Assembly (NCBI RefSeq): GCF_003315635.1
Contig: NZ_PDCG01000001.1
Span: 310,001 to 374,000 of the forward strand
Origin: Bifidobacterium aemilianum
GTDB lineage: Bacteria; Actinomycetota; Actinomycetes; Actinomycetales; Bifidobacteriaceae
Direction of reading: 5' to 3'
DNA length: 64,000 bases
The notes beneath the pieces were generated by a model. It was not told the origin of the DNA and searched no databases. It was given only the letters and a program-made list of their open reading frames with translations. Every line of letters starts with the position of its first letter. The stretch's first letter is position 1. Both the position numbers and the translations under genes were made by a program. Positions 27,615 to 35,644 of the stretch are shown here, piece after piece.

Positions 27615-28718
27615 TCAGAAGAGCGTGCCTGACCGGCCTACCCAATCCCCGTAGAAGATCATGAGCCCAATGAGCACAAAGATGAATTCGACCATCCAGA
27701 AGCGGACCACCACCTTGCCCTCACTCCAACCCAGGAGCTCGAAATGGTGGTGGATGGGAGCCATTCTGAAAACCCGCTTGTGGGTGAGTTTGAAGCAACC
27801 CACCTGGATGACATCAGAGGCCGATTCAATCACGAACAGGCCGCCGATGATTACAGCCAGGAACTCCGTATGGGTCGTGATGGACAGGGCCGCGAAGAGA
27901 CCACCCAGGGCCAGGGAGCCCGTGTCGCCCATGAAGATGGTGGCCGGGTTGGAGTTGTACCAGAGGAAGCCGAAGCATGAAATCGCCGCGCACAGAGCGA
28001 TGATGGTGGTGTCCAGAGGGTCGGAGACGGCATAGGTGAAGCCCGCGTGGCCGGACCCCCGCAGGTGGTAGCTCTCCCAAAAAGCGATCAGGGCGTAGCC
28101 GCAGAAGGCGATCATGGTGGTGCCGGAGGCCAGGCCGTCCAAGCCATCAGTCAGGTTGACAGCGTTGGTCCATGCCGTCATCAGGAAGGTGACCCAGAGG
28201 ATGAAGATGACCATGGCCAGAACACGGCCGGCGAAATCGAAATTGAAGAAGGGGGTCTCGATGAAGCTCATGCCGGCCTGGGCGCTGGGGAAGCCCGACT
28301 TGGTGGGTACGATGAGGGCCAGGACCGCGAAGATGGCGGCCAGGATGAACTGCCCGATGAATTTTGCCCTGACCGATAGGCCGGTGTTCTGCTTCTTGCT
28401 GACCTTGGCAAAGTCGTCGATGAAGCCCAAGAGCCCCATGGACACGGTGGCGAAGAGGATCAGCAGGGCAGAGTTCGAGGGAGCCACACCTCGGGTGAAC
28501 AGACGGTAGAGCGCCGAAGACAGCCAACCCAACACGATGGCCAGGATGATGACCAGACCTCCCATGGTGGGGGTGCCACGCTTGATCATATGGGATCGGG
28601 GCCCGTCCTGGCGGATGTACTGGCCGTAGTGCAGCTTGTTGACCAGACGGATGAGCAGGGGGGTGCCGACGATGACTACGATCAGGGAGACCGCTATGCC
28701 AATGATGAGTGAAATCAA
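27615..28718 (-). CDS. mraY: Phospho-N-acetylmuramoyl-pentapeptide transferase
   Basis: A 367-residue polytopic membrane enzyme with about ten helices. It transfers phospho-MurNAc-pentapeptide to undecaprenyl phosphate, forming lipid I. Family signatures are visible: the early GTPTMGG, the DDFAK motif, NAVNLTDGLDGLA, FMGDTGSLALGG, and the C-terminal MAPIHHHFE. These hold the magnesium-binding aspartates and the His cluster. It lies 51 bp after murF and 59 bp before murD in the dcw cluster. Confidence 0.97.
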   Translation of the reverse strand: MISLIIGIAVSLIVVIVGTPLLIRLVNKLHYGQYIRQDGPRSHMIKRGTPTMGGLVIILAIVLGWLSSALYRLFTRGVAPSNSALLILFATVSMGLLGFIDDFAKVSKKQNTGLSVRAKFIGQFILAAIFAVLALIVPTKSGFPSAQAGMSFIETPFFNFDFAGRVLAMVIFILWVTFLMTAWTNAVNLTDGLDGLASGTTMIAFCGYALIAFWESYHLRGSGHAGFTYAVSDPLDTTIIALCAAISCFGFLWYNSNPATIFMGDTGSLALGGLFAALSITTHTEFLAVIIGGLFVIESASDVIQVGCFKLTHKRVFRMAPIHHHFELLGWSEGKVVVRFWMVEFIFVLIGLMIFYGDWVGRSGTLF

Positions 28719-28769
28719 TCTACCCGCTCCGCTTCTGTCTCATAGGAGCCCATGTCTACCGCTCTCATG

Positions 28770-30452
28770 CTATTCGCCTTTCCCACTTGCCTCACCAGCC
28801 TGATCCCCTGCCAGGGACTTGGCCTGTGACCCCCACTCCCCAGCCAGACCACTGAGGCCCGAGGCATGGGAACCTTTGAGCAGGACCACTGCTGCAGGAT
28901 GGCCCTCCAGCATGGTGTCCAAGAGGGCTCCGACCCCTTCAGGCCCATGAAGCAAGTGTACCGAACACCTGCAGCGGACACGTGAGGCTTCAAGGTCCTC
29001 GCCGGATCCCGGCCCGCCGGTGTCGGCGCTCTCGCTTGCCAAGGCCTCCCTGGCCCCCTGGGCCAAGGCTGCGGCAAGGGTGTCCAGATGGGTATCCTGC
29101 TGGCTACCCACGGCGATCAGGGCATTGATGCCCGTCATCGCCGCGTAGGCGCCGATCTGTCGGTGCAGGCCCAGCTCGTCCCCGCCCAGTTCCAGCATGG
29201 CACCCAGTACGGCCACCCGGAAGGGTTGATGGTCCAACTCCGAGGCCCAGTCCCTTACAGCATCCAGACCGGCCCTCATGGAGTCAGGGTTGGCGTTGAA
29301 GGAGTCGTCGATCAGGGTGAAGCCGTGCCTACCCACAGTGACCCTGGAGACATCCATCCGGTGGGGACTGATGCCCTTGACCTGTGTCAAGCAGCTGGTG
29401 ATGGCTTCAAGGGGCATGCCGTAGTGGGCGGCCACAGTCGCCGAAGCCAGGGCGTTCATGACATTGTGACGGCCGCTGATGCCTAGATGGACCTGGGCGC
29501 GCTCACCCTGGGGATTGCTCAGGGTGAAGACCGGCCGATCATACTGGTCGACCTCCAGGTCGCTGGCCTTGGTCATCGATTGGGCGATTGGCCCCTTGCC
29601 GTCGCCTGCCCCAGGTCCAACGGCGGCATCGGACCCATCCATGCCAAACCAGAGCACCTGCCCGGGGGCCAGGTCGGCCATGGCCGCAACCCTGGGGTCA
29701 TGGGCATTGAGCACGGCGACCCCACCCGGGCGCAGCCCCTGGATGATCTCGCTTTTGGCCTGGGCTATGCGGTCCACGGAACCGAACTCCCCCACATGGG
29801 CCGTGCCCACCTTGAGGACCACAGACACGTCCGGAGGTGCGATGCGGGTGAGATTCGCTATCTCCCCCACATGATTGGCGCCCATCTCTGCCACCAGGAA
29901 GCGGGTGTCAGGGCCCACACGCAGGGCGGTCAGCGGCAGGCCTATCTCATTGTTGAAGGACCCAACCGGTGCCACGGTAGGCCCCAGATGCCCCAGCAGG
30001 GCAGCCAGCAGATCCTTGGTGGTAGTCTTGCCGACCGATCCGGTGATGCCGATGATGTCAAAATCCCCAGAGGCCCGGCGACGGCGCTCAAGGTTGTACT
30101 GGGCCAGGCGACCCAGAGCCAGCACCGTATCATCCACCTGTATCTGAGGCAGGTCGGCCCCGGGAACCGGGTGGTCCACCAGAGCCGCCAAAGCGCCGGC
30201 ACTGCCGGCACCGGCCACAAAGTCATGGCCGTCCACCCGCTCGCCCGCTATGGCCACGAACAGGCTGTCGAGGCATAGGTCGCGCGAGTCACTGAGCACC
30301 TGGGAGAAGACACGCTGCGATTGGGCTTGCCCTGTCTGCCCCACCTTGGGGGCATCCGTGAACTGGCCGGTTTCTATCAACCGTCCACCCACTGCCCGCA
30401 CCAGCTCATCAATGGTCATAGGCATCATGATCTTGTCAGCTCCCGGCATCAC
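28770..30452 (-). CDS. murF: UDP-MurNAc-tripeptide--D-alanyl-D-alanine ligase
   Basis: A 560-residue Mur ligase that adds D-Ala-D-Ala to complete the pentapeptide precursor. The ATP loop is GITGSVGKTTTKDLLA (about 135-150), and the substrate domain has the typical NNEIGLPLTAL. The family average is about 460 residues; extra length comes from inserts near 280-300 and 490-520, rich in Asp, Gly and Ser. The start is taken at a GTG before MPGADKIMMP; an ATG at residue 9 or 10 is also possible because the ribosome site (AGAAGAGATGGG) is ambiguous. Confidence 0.94.
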   Translation of the reverse strand: MMPGADKIMMPMTIDELVRAVGGRLIETGQFTDAPKVGQTGQAQSQRVFSQVLSDSRDLCLDSLFVAIAGERVDGHDFVAGAGSAGALAALVDHPVPGADLPQIQVDDTVLALGRLAQYNLERRRRASGDFDIIGITGSVGKTTTKDLLAALLGHLGPTVAPVGSFNNEIGLPLTALRVGPDTRFLVAEMGANHVGEIANLTRIAPPDVSVVLKVGTAHVGEFGSVDRIAQAKSEIIQGLRPGGVAVLNAHDPRVAAMADLAPGQVLWFGMDGSDAAVGPGAGDGKGPIAQSMTKASDLEVDQYDRPVFTLSNPQGERAQVHLGISGRHNVMNALASATVAAHYGMPLEAITSCLTQVKGISPHRMDVSRVTVGRHGFTLIDDSFNANPDSMRAGLDAVRDWASELDHQPFRVAVLGAMLELGGDELGLHRQIGAYAAMTGINALIAVGSQQDTHLDTLAAALAQGAREALASESADTGGPGSGEDLEASRVRCRCSVHLLHGPEGVGALLDTMLEGHPAAVVLLKGSHASGLSGLAGEWGSQAKSLAGDQAGEASGKGE

Positions 30453-30605
30453 AGTCCCATCTCTTCTCGGCTCGCCACGCTTTCCTGTATGCTATTTCCT
30501 GGCCTGATGGCCCGTGCCTGGTTGCTTGGACGATAGGTCTCACAGCCCACACCGCGGGTGAAGCCTCCAGCTGCCCATTGATTCCTCGTCAACGCCTTGA
30601 CCCCC

Positions 30606-31499
30606 TCAGCCCAAATCGCGGGAGACCCGCAAGGCGCCCTTGATGCTGCTCTTACGCACCCCCGCCGCAAGGACCATGGCTATGGAGAGGGACAGGTGAC
30701 CACGGCTGTCGGCGTCATAGACGACAGTTGTCTGGTCCGCCATGGCGTCGGACTCGTCCGTCCGCAGTGTCAGCGACAGGTCCTTGTCCGCCTCGAATCC
30801 GTAGTGGGCGGCCGTCTTGGAGACCAGCTCCCGACGCTTGTACATCACCGGCCTGCCTTGGCAGCCCAGCACGTCAATGGTCACGGATTGCAGGGAGTTA
30901 GGCCGCAAGGTCTGCTGGTCCAGGGCCACCACCACAGCTGAGGCGCCATCCTCGGCACACACTGACATCAGCCCCTGAATATCAAGGATTCCCAGGGGGT
31001 AGTTGAGCTCGAGCTTGCGTTCCAAGGAGGAGGAGCCGGCGGCGCTGATCAGGCCCACCGGGTTGCCGAGCATGTGCAGGAAGTCAGACAGGCGCAGGGC
31101 ATTGGCCTGGACCTCATCGGGGTCATGCCCGCAGATGGCGAAGATGGCCAGGGTGTCGGAGGCCGAACCGGCCATCTCAGCCGCCATGGCTCCCATCTGC
31201 TGGGCGGAGGGCTGGCCGAAGAGGATAGGCAATTCGGGGTTGCCGACGTGCCCACGCATTGCGGGTGGCACCAGGGCCGCATAGGCACCCTGGGCCTGGG
31301 CCTGCTCAATCTGGGCCAAATCAACCTGGCCAGCAGGGATGTACAGGGCACCTGGCCTGACTGATTCCAGCCGATCTGCCAAGGAGGTGATGGTCACACC
31401 CGAAGCGAAGCCAGGAGCAAGCTCAAAACCGTAATGGCTGACCAGGTATCCCAGGGTCAGCCGCCGTGAGGACGCCTCACTCACCATGCTCACTGCCAA
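30606..31499 (-). CDS. MurE-like protein lacking the ATP-binding loop
   Basis: A 297-residue protein in the position where murE normally stands, between ftsI and murF. The N-terminal 90 residues resemble the MurE/MurF substrate-binding domain (LADRLESVRPGALYIP, then the GAYAALVP segment). The middle aligns with the ligase core, including HMLGNPVGLISAAGSSSLE and the NYPLGILDIQGL region that normally carries the TTP motif. However, where Mur ligases have GTNGKTTT this protein has AICGHDPDEVQA (about 121-132), so the P-loop lysine is absent. The C-terminal ligase domain is largely missing (family length about 480-520). It probably cannot catalyse amino-acid addition. It may be structural or regulatory, with the true murE elsewhere in the genome. 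Confidence 0.75.
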   Translation of the reverse strand: MAVSMVSEASSRRLTLGYLVSHYGFELAPGFASGVTITSLADRLESVRPGALYIPAGQVDLAQIEQAQAQGAYAALVPPAMRGHVGNPELPILFGQPSAQQMGAMAAEMAGSASDTLAIFAICGHDPDEVQANALRLSDFLHMLGNPVGLISAAGSSSLERKLELNYPLGILDIQGLMSVCAEDGASAVVVALDQQTLRPNSLQSVTIDVLGCQGRPVMYKRRELVSKTAAHYGFEADKDLSLTLRTDESDAMADQTTVVYDADSRGHLSLSIAMVLAAGVRKSSIKGALRVSRDLG

Positions 31500-31591
31500 C
31501 CCCCTCTCATTGTGGCCCCTTCCCGCATACCCTCGTTTTTACCTTTCTCAGGCCCATGGCCCACGAGTGGCCCCGACGGCCTGGATGGCAA

Positions 31592-33400
31592 TCACCACTG
31601 TACCGGAATAGCATCTGTCCGGGGCTGGGAGGGGGGTATCTGGTACTTCTGCATAAGGAATTCACCAATCTGCTTGAAGAGGGGGCCTGCGGTGACACCG
31701 CCCAAGGAACCCTGGGGGTCCTTCATGACCACGGTGACGACGAAGCGGGGATCCTCGGCAGGCAGGGCCCCGGACCAATCGCTGATGATGGAGGTCAATC
31801 GGCCATTGGCGCCGGCAACCTCCGCAGTGCCGCTCTTGGCGGCGACCCGGTAGCCGTCGACCCCAGAGAATTGCGCATAGTGTTCAGCCGAGGATTCCAT
31901 GGCGTTCATCACCTGGTTGGCCACCTGCTCGTCGACTACCCGGACCGGCTCCCCACGGGGGACCTGACTGGCCTGGCCGTCCGCGTTCACGACCTCCTTG
32001 ACAATCGACTGCTGCTGCTTGACGCCCTTGTTGGCCACAGTGGCCACAGCGTTGGTTATCTGCAGGGCATTGGTCGAATAACCCTGGCCGAAGAGGACCG
32101 TCTCCTTGGTGCGCACGTCCCAGGCCTGCGGGTTGGTCAAGCGACCGGGTGACTCACCGGGCAACCCCAGGCCATCGTCCTGGCCGATGCCGAACTTGAC
32201 CAGGTTGTCGTAGCGCTGGTCGGAATTGTATTTGCCGTCGGCCGCCATGATCATGCCCACGTTTGACGACTGCTCGAGGATGCCGGCCAGGGTCCAGTGG
32301 GCAGCCCCGTGCATGACGGCATCCTTGTAGTTCTGATTGTTATGGCTCAGGTGGTCGGGCACCGTGTACTGGTCGGTCAGGTGGCTGGCCCCGGACTGGA
32401 GCATGCCGGCGACAGACAGGACCTTGCCGATGGATCCCGGCTCGAAGGTCTGGCTGACGGCCCGGGAAACGTTGAGCTTGGCGTCAGAACTACCGGCCGC
32501 GTACTCGTCCGAATCCTCCAGGGCTATTATCTCCCCCGACTTGGCGTCCTGGACCACCACGGTCACCCAGCCGGCCTTGTATTTCTCCATGCCTTCCCTG
32601 ATGACCTTCTTGACATACCAGTCCACATCGGAGTTGAGGGTCAGTTTGACATCGGATCCGTCCAGGGCATCCTTGGCATCGGTGACGGTTCCGGGAATCT
32701 CCTCACCGCCATTGCCGCGCTGGTAGATCCTGTAGCCGTCCGTTCCGGTCAGGTTCTTGTTCTCGACCTGTTCGAGACCAGCCACACCCTTGCCTTTGTC
32801 GTCCACTCCGCCCAGCAGGGTTCCCATCATGGTGCCGGTCGAATAGTAGCGTTGGCTGCTGAGTTCGGCGTAGACGATCCAGCCCAGGTTGAGCTTGTCG
32901 ATGTTGCGTTTGACTTCGGGCGTCACGTCCTTCTTGATGACCACGTACTGGCCGGTGCCGCTGAACTTGGCGCCCAATTCCATGGGGTTCATGTCCAGGA
33001 CCGGTGCCAACAGCCTCGCCACGGCCGCAGCTCCGGTGGTGCCCACGGGCTTGCCGTCGATCTGATGACAGCGGCCCTTGGTCTGCTTGCCGCAGGGTGT
33101 GGGCTCAAACTCCTGGGCCAGTTCTGGGTTGCCGATGATGGTGTAGCGTTCCACGCTTTGGGCCAGGACGACCCCGTTGGTGTCCAGAATCTTCCCCCGC
33201 TTGGCCTGGATGTCGACCTTCAGGGTCCGCTGGGCGGTGGCGGCTTGGGCTGTGGTGCGACCGTTGAGCAGCTGGATGGAGGCCAACTGGCCCAGGCACA
33301 TCACGGCCAGCAGGGCCAGGACCACCCCCACGGCCATGCATTTGAAGGCGAAACGCCGCTTGCGCGCGAACCTGATGGTGGATGCCATGAATCCCATCAC
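31592..33400 (-). CDS. ftsI: Septal class B penicillin-binding protein (FtsI/PBP3)
   Basis: A 602-residue protein with one N-terminal membrane anchor (about 20-45), a dimerisation domain, and a transpeptidase domain outside the membrane. The active-site triads are visible: SIGK in FEPGSIGKVLS (about 320, nucleophile Ser), SSN in EQSSNVGM (about 376), and KSG in AAKSGTAEV (about 520). It cross-links septal peptidoglycan and works with FtsW. Its start overlaps the ftsL-like stop by 4 bases. No PASTA domain is present. Confidence 0.95.
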   Translation of the reverse strand: MMGFMASTIRFARKRRFAFKCMAVGVVLALLAVMCLGQLASIQLLNGRTTAQAATAQRTLKVDIQAKRGKILDTNGVVLAQSVERYTIIGNPELAQEFEPTPCGKQTKGRCHQIDGKPVGTTGAAAVARLLAPVLDMNPMELGAKFSGTGQYVVIKKDVTPEVKRNIDKLNLGWIVYAELSSQRYYSTGTMMGTLLGGVDDKGKGVAGLEQVENKNLTGTDGYRIYQRGNGGEEIPGTVTDAKDALDGSDVKLTLNSDVDWYVKKVIREGMEKYKAGWVTVVVQDAKSGEIIALEDSDEYAAGSSDAKLNVSRAVSQTFEPGSIGKVLSVAGMLQSGASHLTDQYTVPDHLSHNNQNYKDAVMHGAAHWTLAGILEQSSNVGMIMAADGKYNSDQRYDNLVKFGIGQDDGLGLPGESPGRLTNPQAWDVRTKETVLFGQGYSTNALQITNAVATVANKGVKQQQSIVKEVVNADGQASQVPRGEPVRVVDEQVANQVMNAMESSAEHYAQFSGVDGYRVAAKSGTAEVAGANGRLTSIISDWSGALPAEDPRFVVTVVMKDPQGSLGGVTAGPLFKQIGEFLMQKYQIPPSQPRTDAIPVQW

Positions 33401-33861
33401 TGCTGCCCTCCGGAAGGTGCTTGATAGCCGTTGAGATCGATGGAGATGGACCCCTGCTGGGGTACCATACCCATCTGCTGGGCCTTGTCGGGCAGGGAGG
33501 CCTGGAGGCCATCAAGCGTGGCCTCGTCATCCAGCAAGTCCTGCTTGAGGTTAGCGATGCTGCTCTCCAGCTGGGACTCCTCGAAGGAGCTCTGGACCAT
33601 TACGGTGCGCAGCACCAGGGAGGTGACCAGGGTGGACAGGAGGAAGATCACAGCGACGACCACGTGGATCAGCGGAATGGTACGGGACTTGGTCCAGGTG
33701 ACCAGACGGTCCCAGCCACCGGCCATGGGTTTGTCTTGGCTACCCTTGCCGCTGATGACCCTGAGCTGGGGGCGCCCGGCGGCGGCCTGTGCCGTCTCGT
33801 GAACCTTACGACGACCTGCCGGAGCCGAACTGGATCGTACGCTTCGTGCTGTCAGTGCCAA
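33397..33861 (-). CDS. FtsL-like cell division protein
   Basis: About 154 residues: a basic cytoplasmic tail, one membrane helix (IPLIHVVVAVIFLLSTLVTS), then a periplasm-facing coiled coil (SSFEESQLESSIANLKQDLL). This plan and the slot between rsmH and ftsI are those of FtsL, although sequence identity to known FtsL is low, as is usual. The TTG start at 33859-33861 has a near-ideal GAGGAGG 6 bases upstream and overlaps the rsmH stop by only 10 bases. The alternative ATG at 33945 would overlap rsmH by 94 bases and has no ribosome site. Confidence 0.8.
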   Translation of the reverse strand: MALTARSVRSSSAPAGRRKVHETAQAAAGRPQLRVISGKGSQDKPMAGGWDRLVTWTKSRTIPLIHVVVAVIFLLSTLVTSLVLRTVMVQSSFEESQLESSIANLKQDLLDDEATLDGLQASLPDKAQQMGMVPQQGSISIDLNGYQAPSGGQQ

Positions 33862-34910
33862 CGCTTTCCTCCTCTTGCCTTGCCTGCCAGGCCGTCCCCC
33901 CCAAGCTCCCGGCCGGCTGCCATACGGTCGAATTCCTGCCGCCATGAATCCGGGATCGGCCTACATAGCTCAATGGCCCTCAAGCGCACAGAGGCCGAAC
34001 GAGGGTTGTTGTCGATCTCGGCCTGGTCGGCCTTGCGAGCGCCCCGAAGCAGGGGGCGGAAGAATGGTTGGGCCTGGTCGGGAACCACCGGCAGCCCCGC
34101 GGGAACATGAACCTGAATACCTTGGTTCATAAAGGATTTGACGGTCTTGTCCTCCAGTGACTGGTAGGACTCGACCACAAGCCTTCCACCCAGGGTCAGG
34201 TGGTTTGCCGCCTGTGGCAGGGTTCGGGCCAACTTGTCCAGCTCCCCGTTGACCTCGACCCGCAGGGCCTGGAAGACCCGCTTGGCCGGATTGCCGGCGG
34301 GACGGTGGGCCTTGGGCACCACCCGATCGACCAGGTCGTTGAGCTGGGCGGAAGTGACCACGGGGGCGGCCGCTCGCTCCTGGACGATGGCCCGGGCGAT
34401 GGGGCCGGCGAAGCGTTCCTCGCCGTACTCACGGAAGATATGGGACAGCTGGTCGCCGGAATATTCAGCCAGGACCTTCTGCGCCGTCAGCTCTTGGTCA
34501 GTATCCATGCGCATGTCCAGCGGGGCGTTGCGGGAGTATGAGAAACCCCTGTCGGTCTCATCGATCTGCAAGCTGGAGAGCCCCAGGTCCATGAAGACGG
34601 CCTGGACTTGGTCGATCTTGAGGTCGGACAGCACCTGGTCCAAGCGGTCAAAGGCTGCATGCACGGGTATGAACCGGTCTGCCAGCCCTTCTGATTCCAT
34701 ACGTTTACTGGCCAAGGCCAGAGCCTGGGCGTCCCGGTCGATGCCGATCAGCCGGGCCTTGGGGGCGGCCTTGAGGACGGCGGCGGCATGGCCGGCCAGC
34801 CCCAGGGTGCAATCCACAATCAGTGAGCCCTGGTCTTGGAGGGCCGGGGTGAGCAGATCCACGCAGTCTTCCAGGAGGACTGGCTGGTGGATGTCGGCGA
34901 TGTCGGTCAT
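33852..34910 (-). CDS. rsmH: 16S rRNA (cytosine(1402)-N(4))-methyltransferase
   Basis: A 352-residue S-adenosylmethionine-dependent enzyme methylating C1402 of 16S rRNA. The hallmark HQPVLLEDCVDLLTP is at the N-terminus. The SAM loop is DCTLGLAGHAAAVLKAAPKA, and the RGFSYSRNAPLDMRMD segment and the C-terminal NNPRSASVRLRAIE box are complete. Its ATG overlaps the mraZ stop (TGATG), so translation is coupled. Confidence 0.97.
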   Translation of the reverse strand: MTDIADIHQPVLLEDCVDLLTPALQDQGSLIVDCTLGLAGHAAAVLKAAPKARLIGIDRDAQALALASKRMESEGLADRFIPVHAAFDRLDQVLSDLKIDQVQAVFMDLGLSSLQIDETDRGFSYSRNAPLDMRMDTDQELTAQKVLAEYSGDQLSHIFREYGEERFAGPIARAIVQERAAAPVVTSAQLNDLVDRVVPKAHRPAGNPAKRVFQALRVEVNGELDKLARTLPQAANHLTLGGRLVVESYQSLEDKTVKSFMNQGIQVHVPAGLPVVPDQAQPFFRPLLRGARKADQAEIDNNPRSASVRLRAIELCRPIPDSWRQEFDRMAAGRELGGDGLAGKARGGKRWH

Positions 34911-35443
34911 CAGAACTCCACCTCCGGCAGCACGTCATCGGCGATGTCCGAATAGCCCTCTTCCTTCTCGGAGAGGTAGGACTCCCAGCTTTCACGGTCC
35001 CAGATCTCGGCCCGGGTGCCGACGCCGATCACCACGATGTCCTTGCCCAGGTGGGCGTAATCGCGCAGCATCTGCGGCAGGAGGATACGCCCCTGCTTGT
35101 CGGGATCCTGGTCCACGGCGCCTGAGAGGAAGACACGGAGGTACTCACGGGCGGCCTTGTTACCCATGGAGGTGCGCTGAATCTGCATGGCTATGCGCCG
35201 GAACTCCTCTTGGGGCAGGAGGTAGATGCATCGTTCCTGGCCGCGGGCCATGACCATGCCCGAACCCAACTGGCTGCGGAACTTGGCCGGCAGGGCCATA
35301 CGGCCCTTGGCATCGACCTTGGGATTGTAGGTGCCCAGCAGCAGGGCCGGCATGGACGTGGGTAAGGCGGAGGCCTGATTCTGGCTTTCATTGAGGTCGC
35401 TCTGACCGCTGGCCCCAGCCTCCTGCTTGCCTTGAGAAACCAA
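34910..35443 (-). CDS. mraZ: Transcriptional regulator MraZ
   Basis: About 177 residues with two AbrB-like MraZ domains: LLGTYNPKVDAKGRMALPAK and, in the second half, DPDKQGRILLPQMLRDYAHL. MraZ represses the dcw operon by binding direct repeats upstream of its own gene, and four such repeats are present at 35495-35529. A TTG start at 35441-35443 (reading LVSQGKQEAG) is chosen because AAGGAGG lies 7 bases before it. An upstream in-frame codon at 35680 would put the MraZ binding repeats inside the coding region and has no ribosome site. Relative to shorter family members there is an N-terminal extension of about 30 residues. Confidence 0.93.
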   Translation of the reverse strand: MVSQGKQEAGASGQSDLNESQNQASALPTSMPALLLGTYNPKVDAKGRMALPAKFRSQLGSGMVMARGQERCIYLLPQEEFRRIAMQIQRTSMGNKAAREYLRVFLSGAVDQDPDKQGRILLPQMLRDYAHLGKDIVVIGVGTRAEIWDRESWESYLSEKEEGYSDIADDVLPEVEF

Positions 35444-35494
35444 GCTTCCACCTCCTTCCCCGTCATCGATCCAGGATTTGTCGCGCAAACATTT

Positions 35495-35529
35495 CACCAC
35501 TTTACCCCACTGAACCCCATTTTCCCCCA
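35495..35529 (-). promoter_or_regulatory. MraZ-binding repeats upstream of mraZ
   Basis: On the minus strand three TGGGG pentamers (plus-strand 35525-35529, 35515-35519, 35505-35509) and one TGGTG (35495-35499) are spaced at exactly 10 bases. That is the TGGGN-plus-5-base arrangement known for MraZ operators. They lie about 50-85 bp before the mraZ start. The dcw promoter should overlap or precede them; no clear -35/-10 pair was identified. Confidence 0.88.
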
Positions 35530-35644
35530 CCGAGTCGCAGTTTTTTTGCATTTTTGCTCCACCACCCTCCAAAACCCCCGGGCGGTAGAGACCCGGCGAT
35601 AAAATTGAGTGCCGAAGATTTCGCAGCCAAAGGATCCATGTTCT

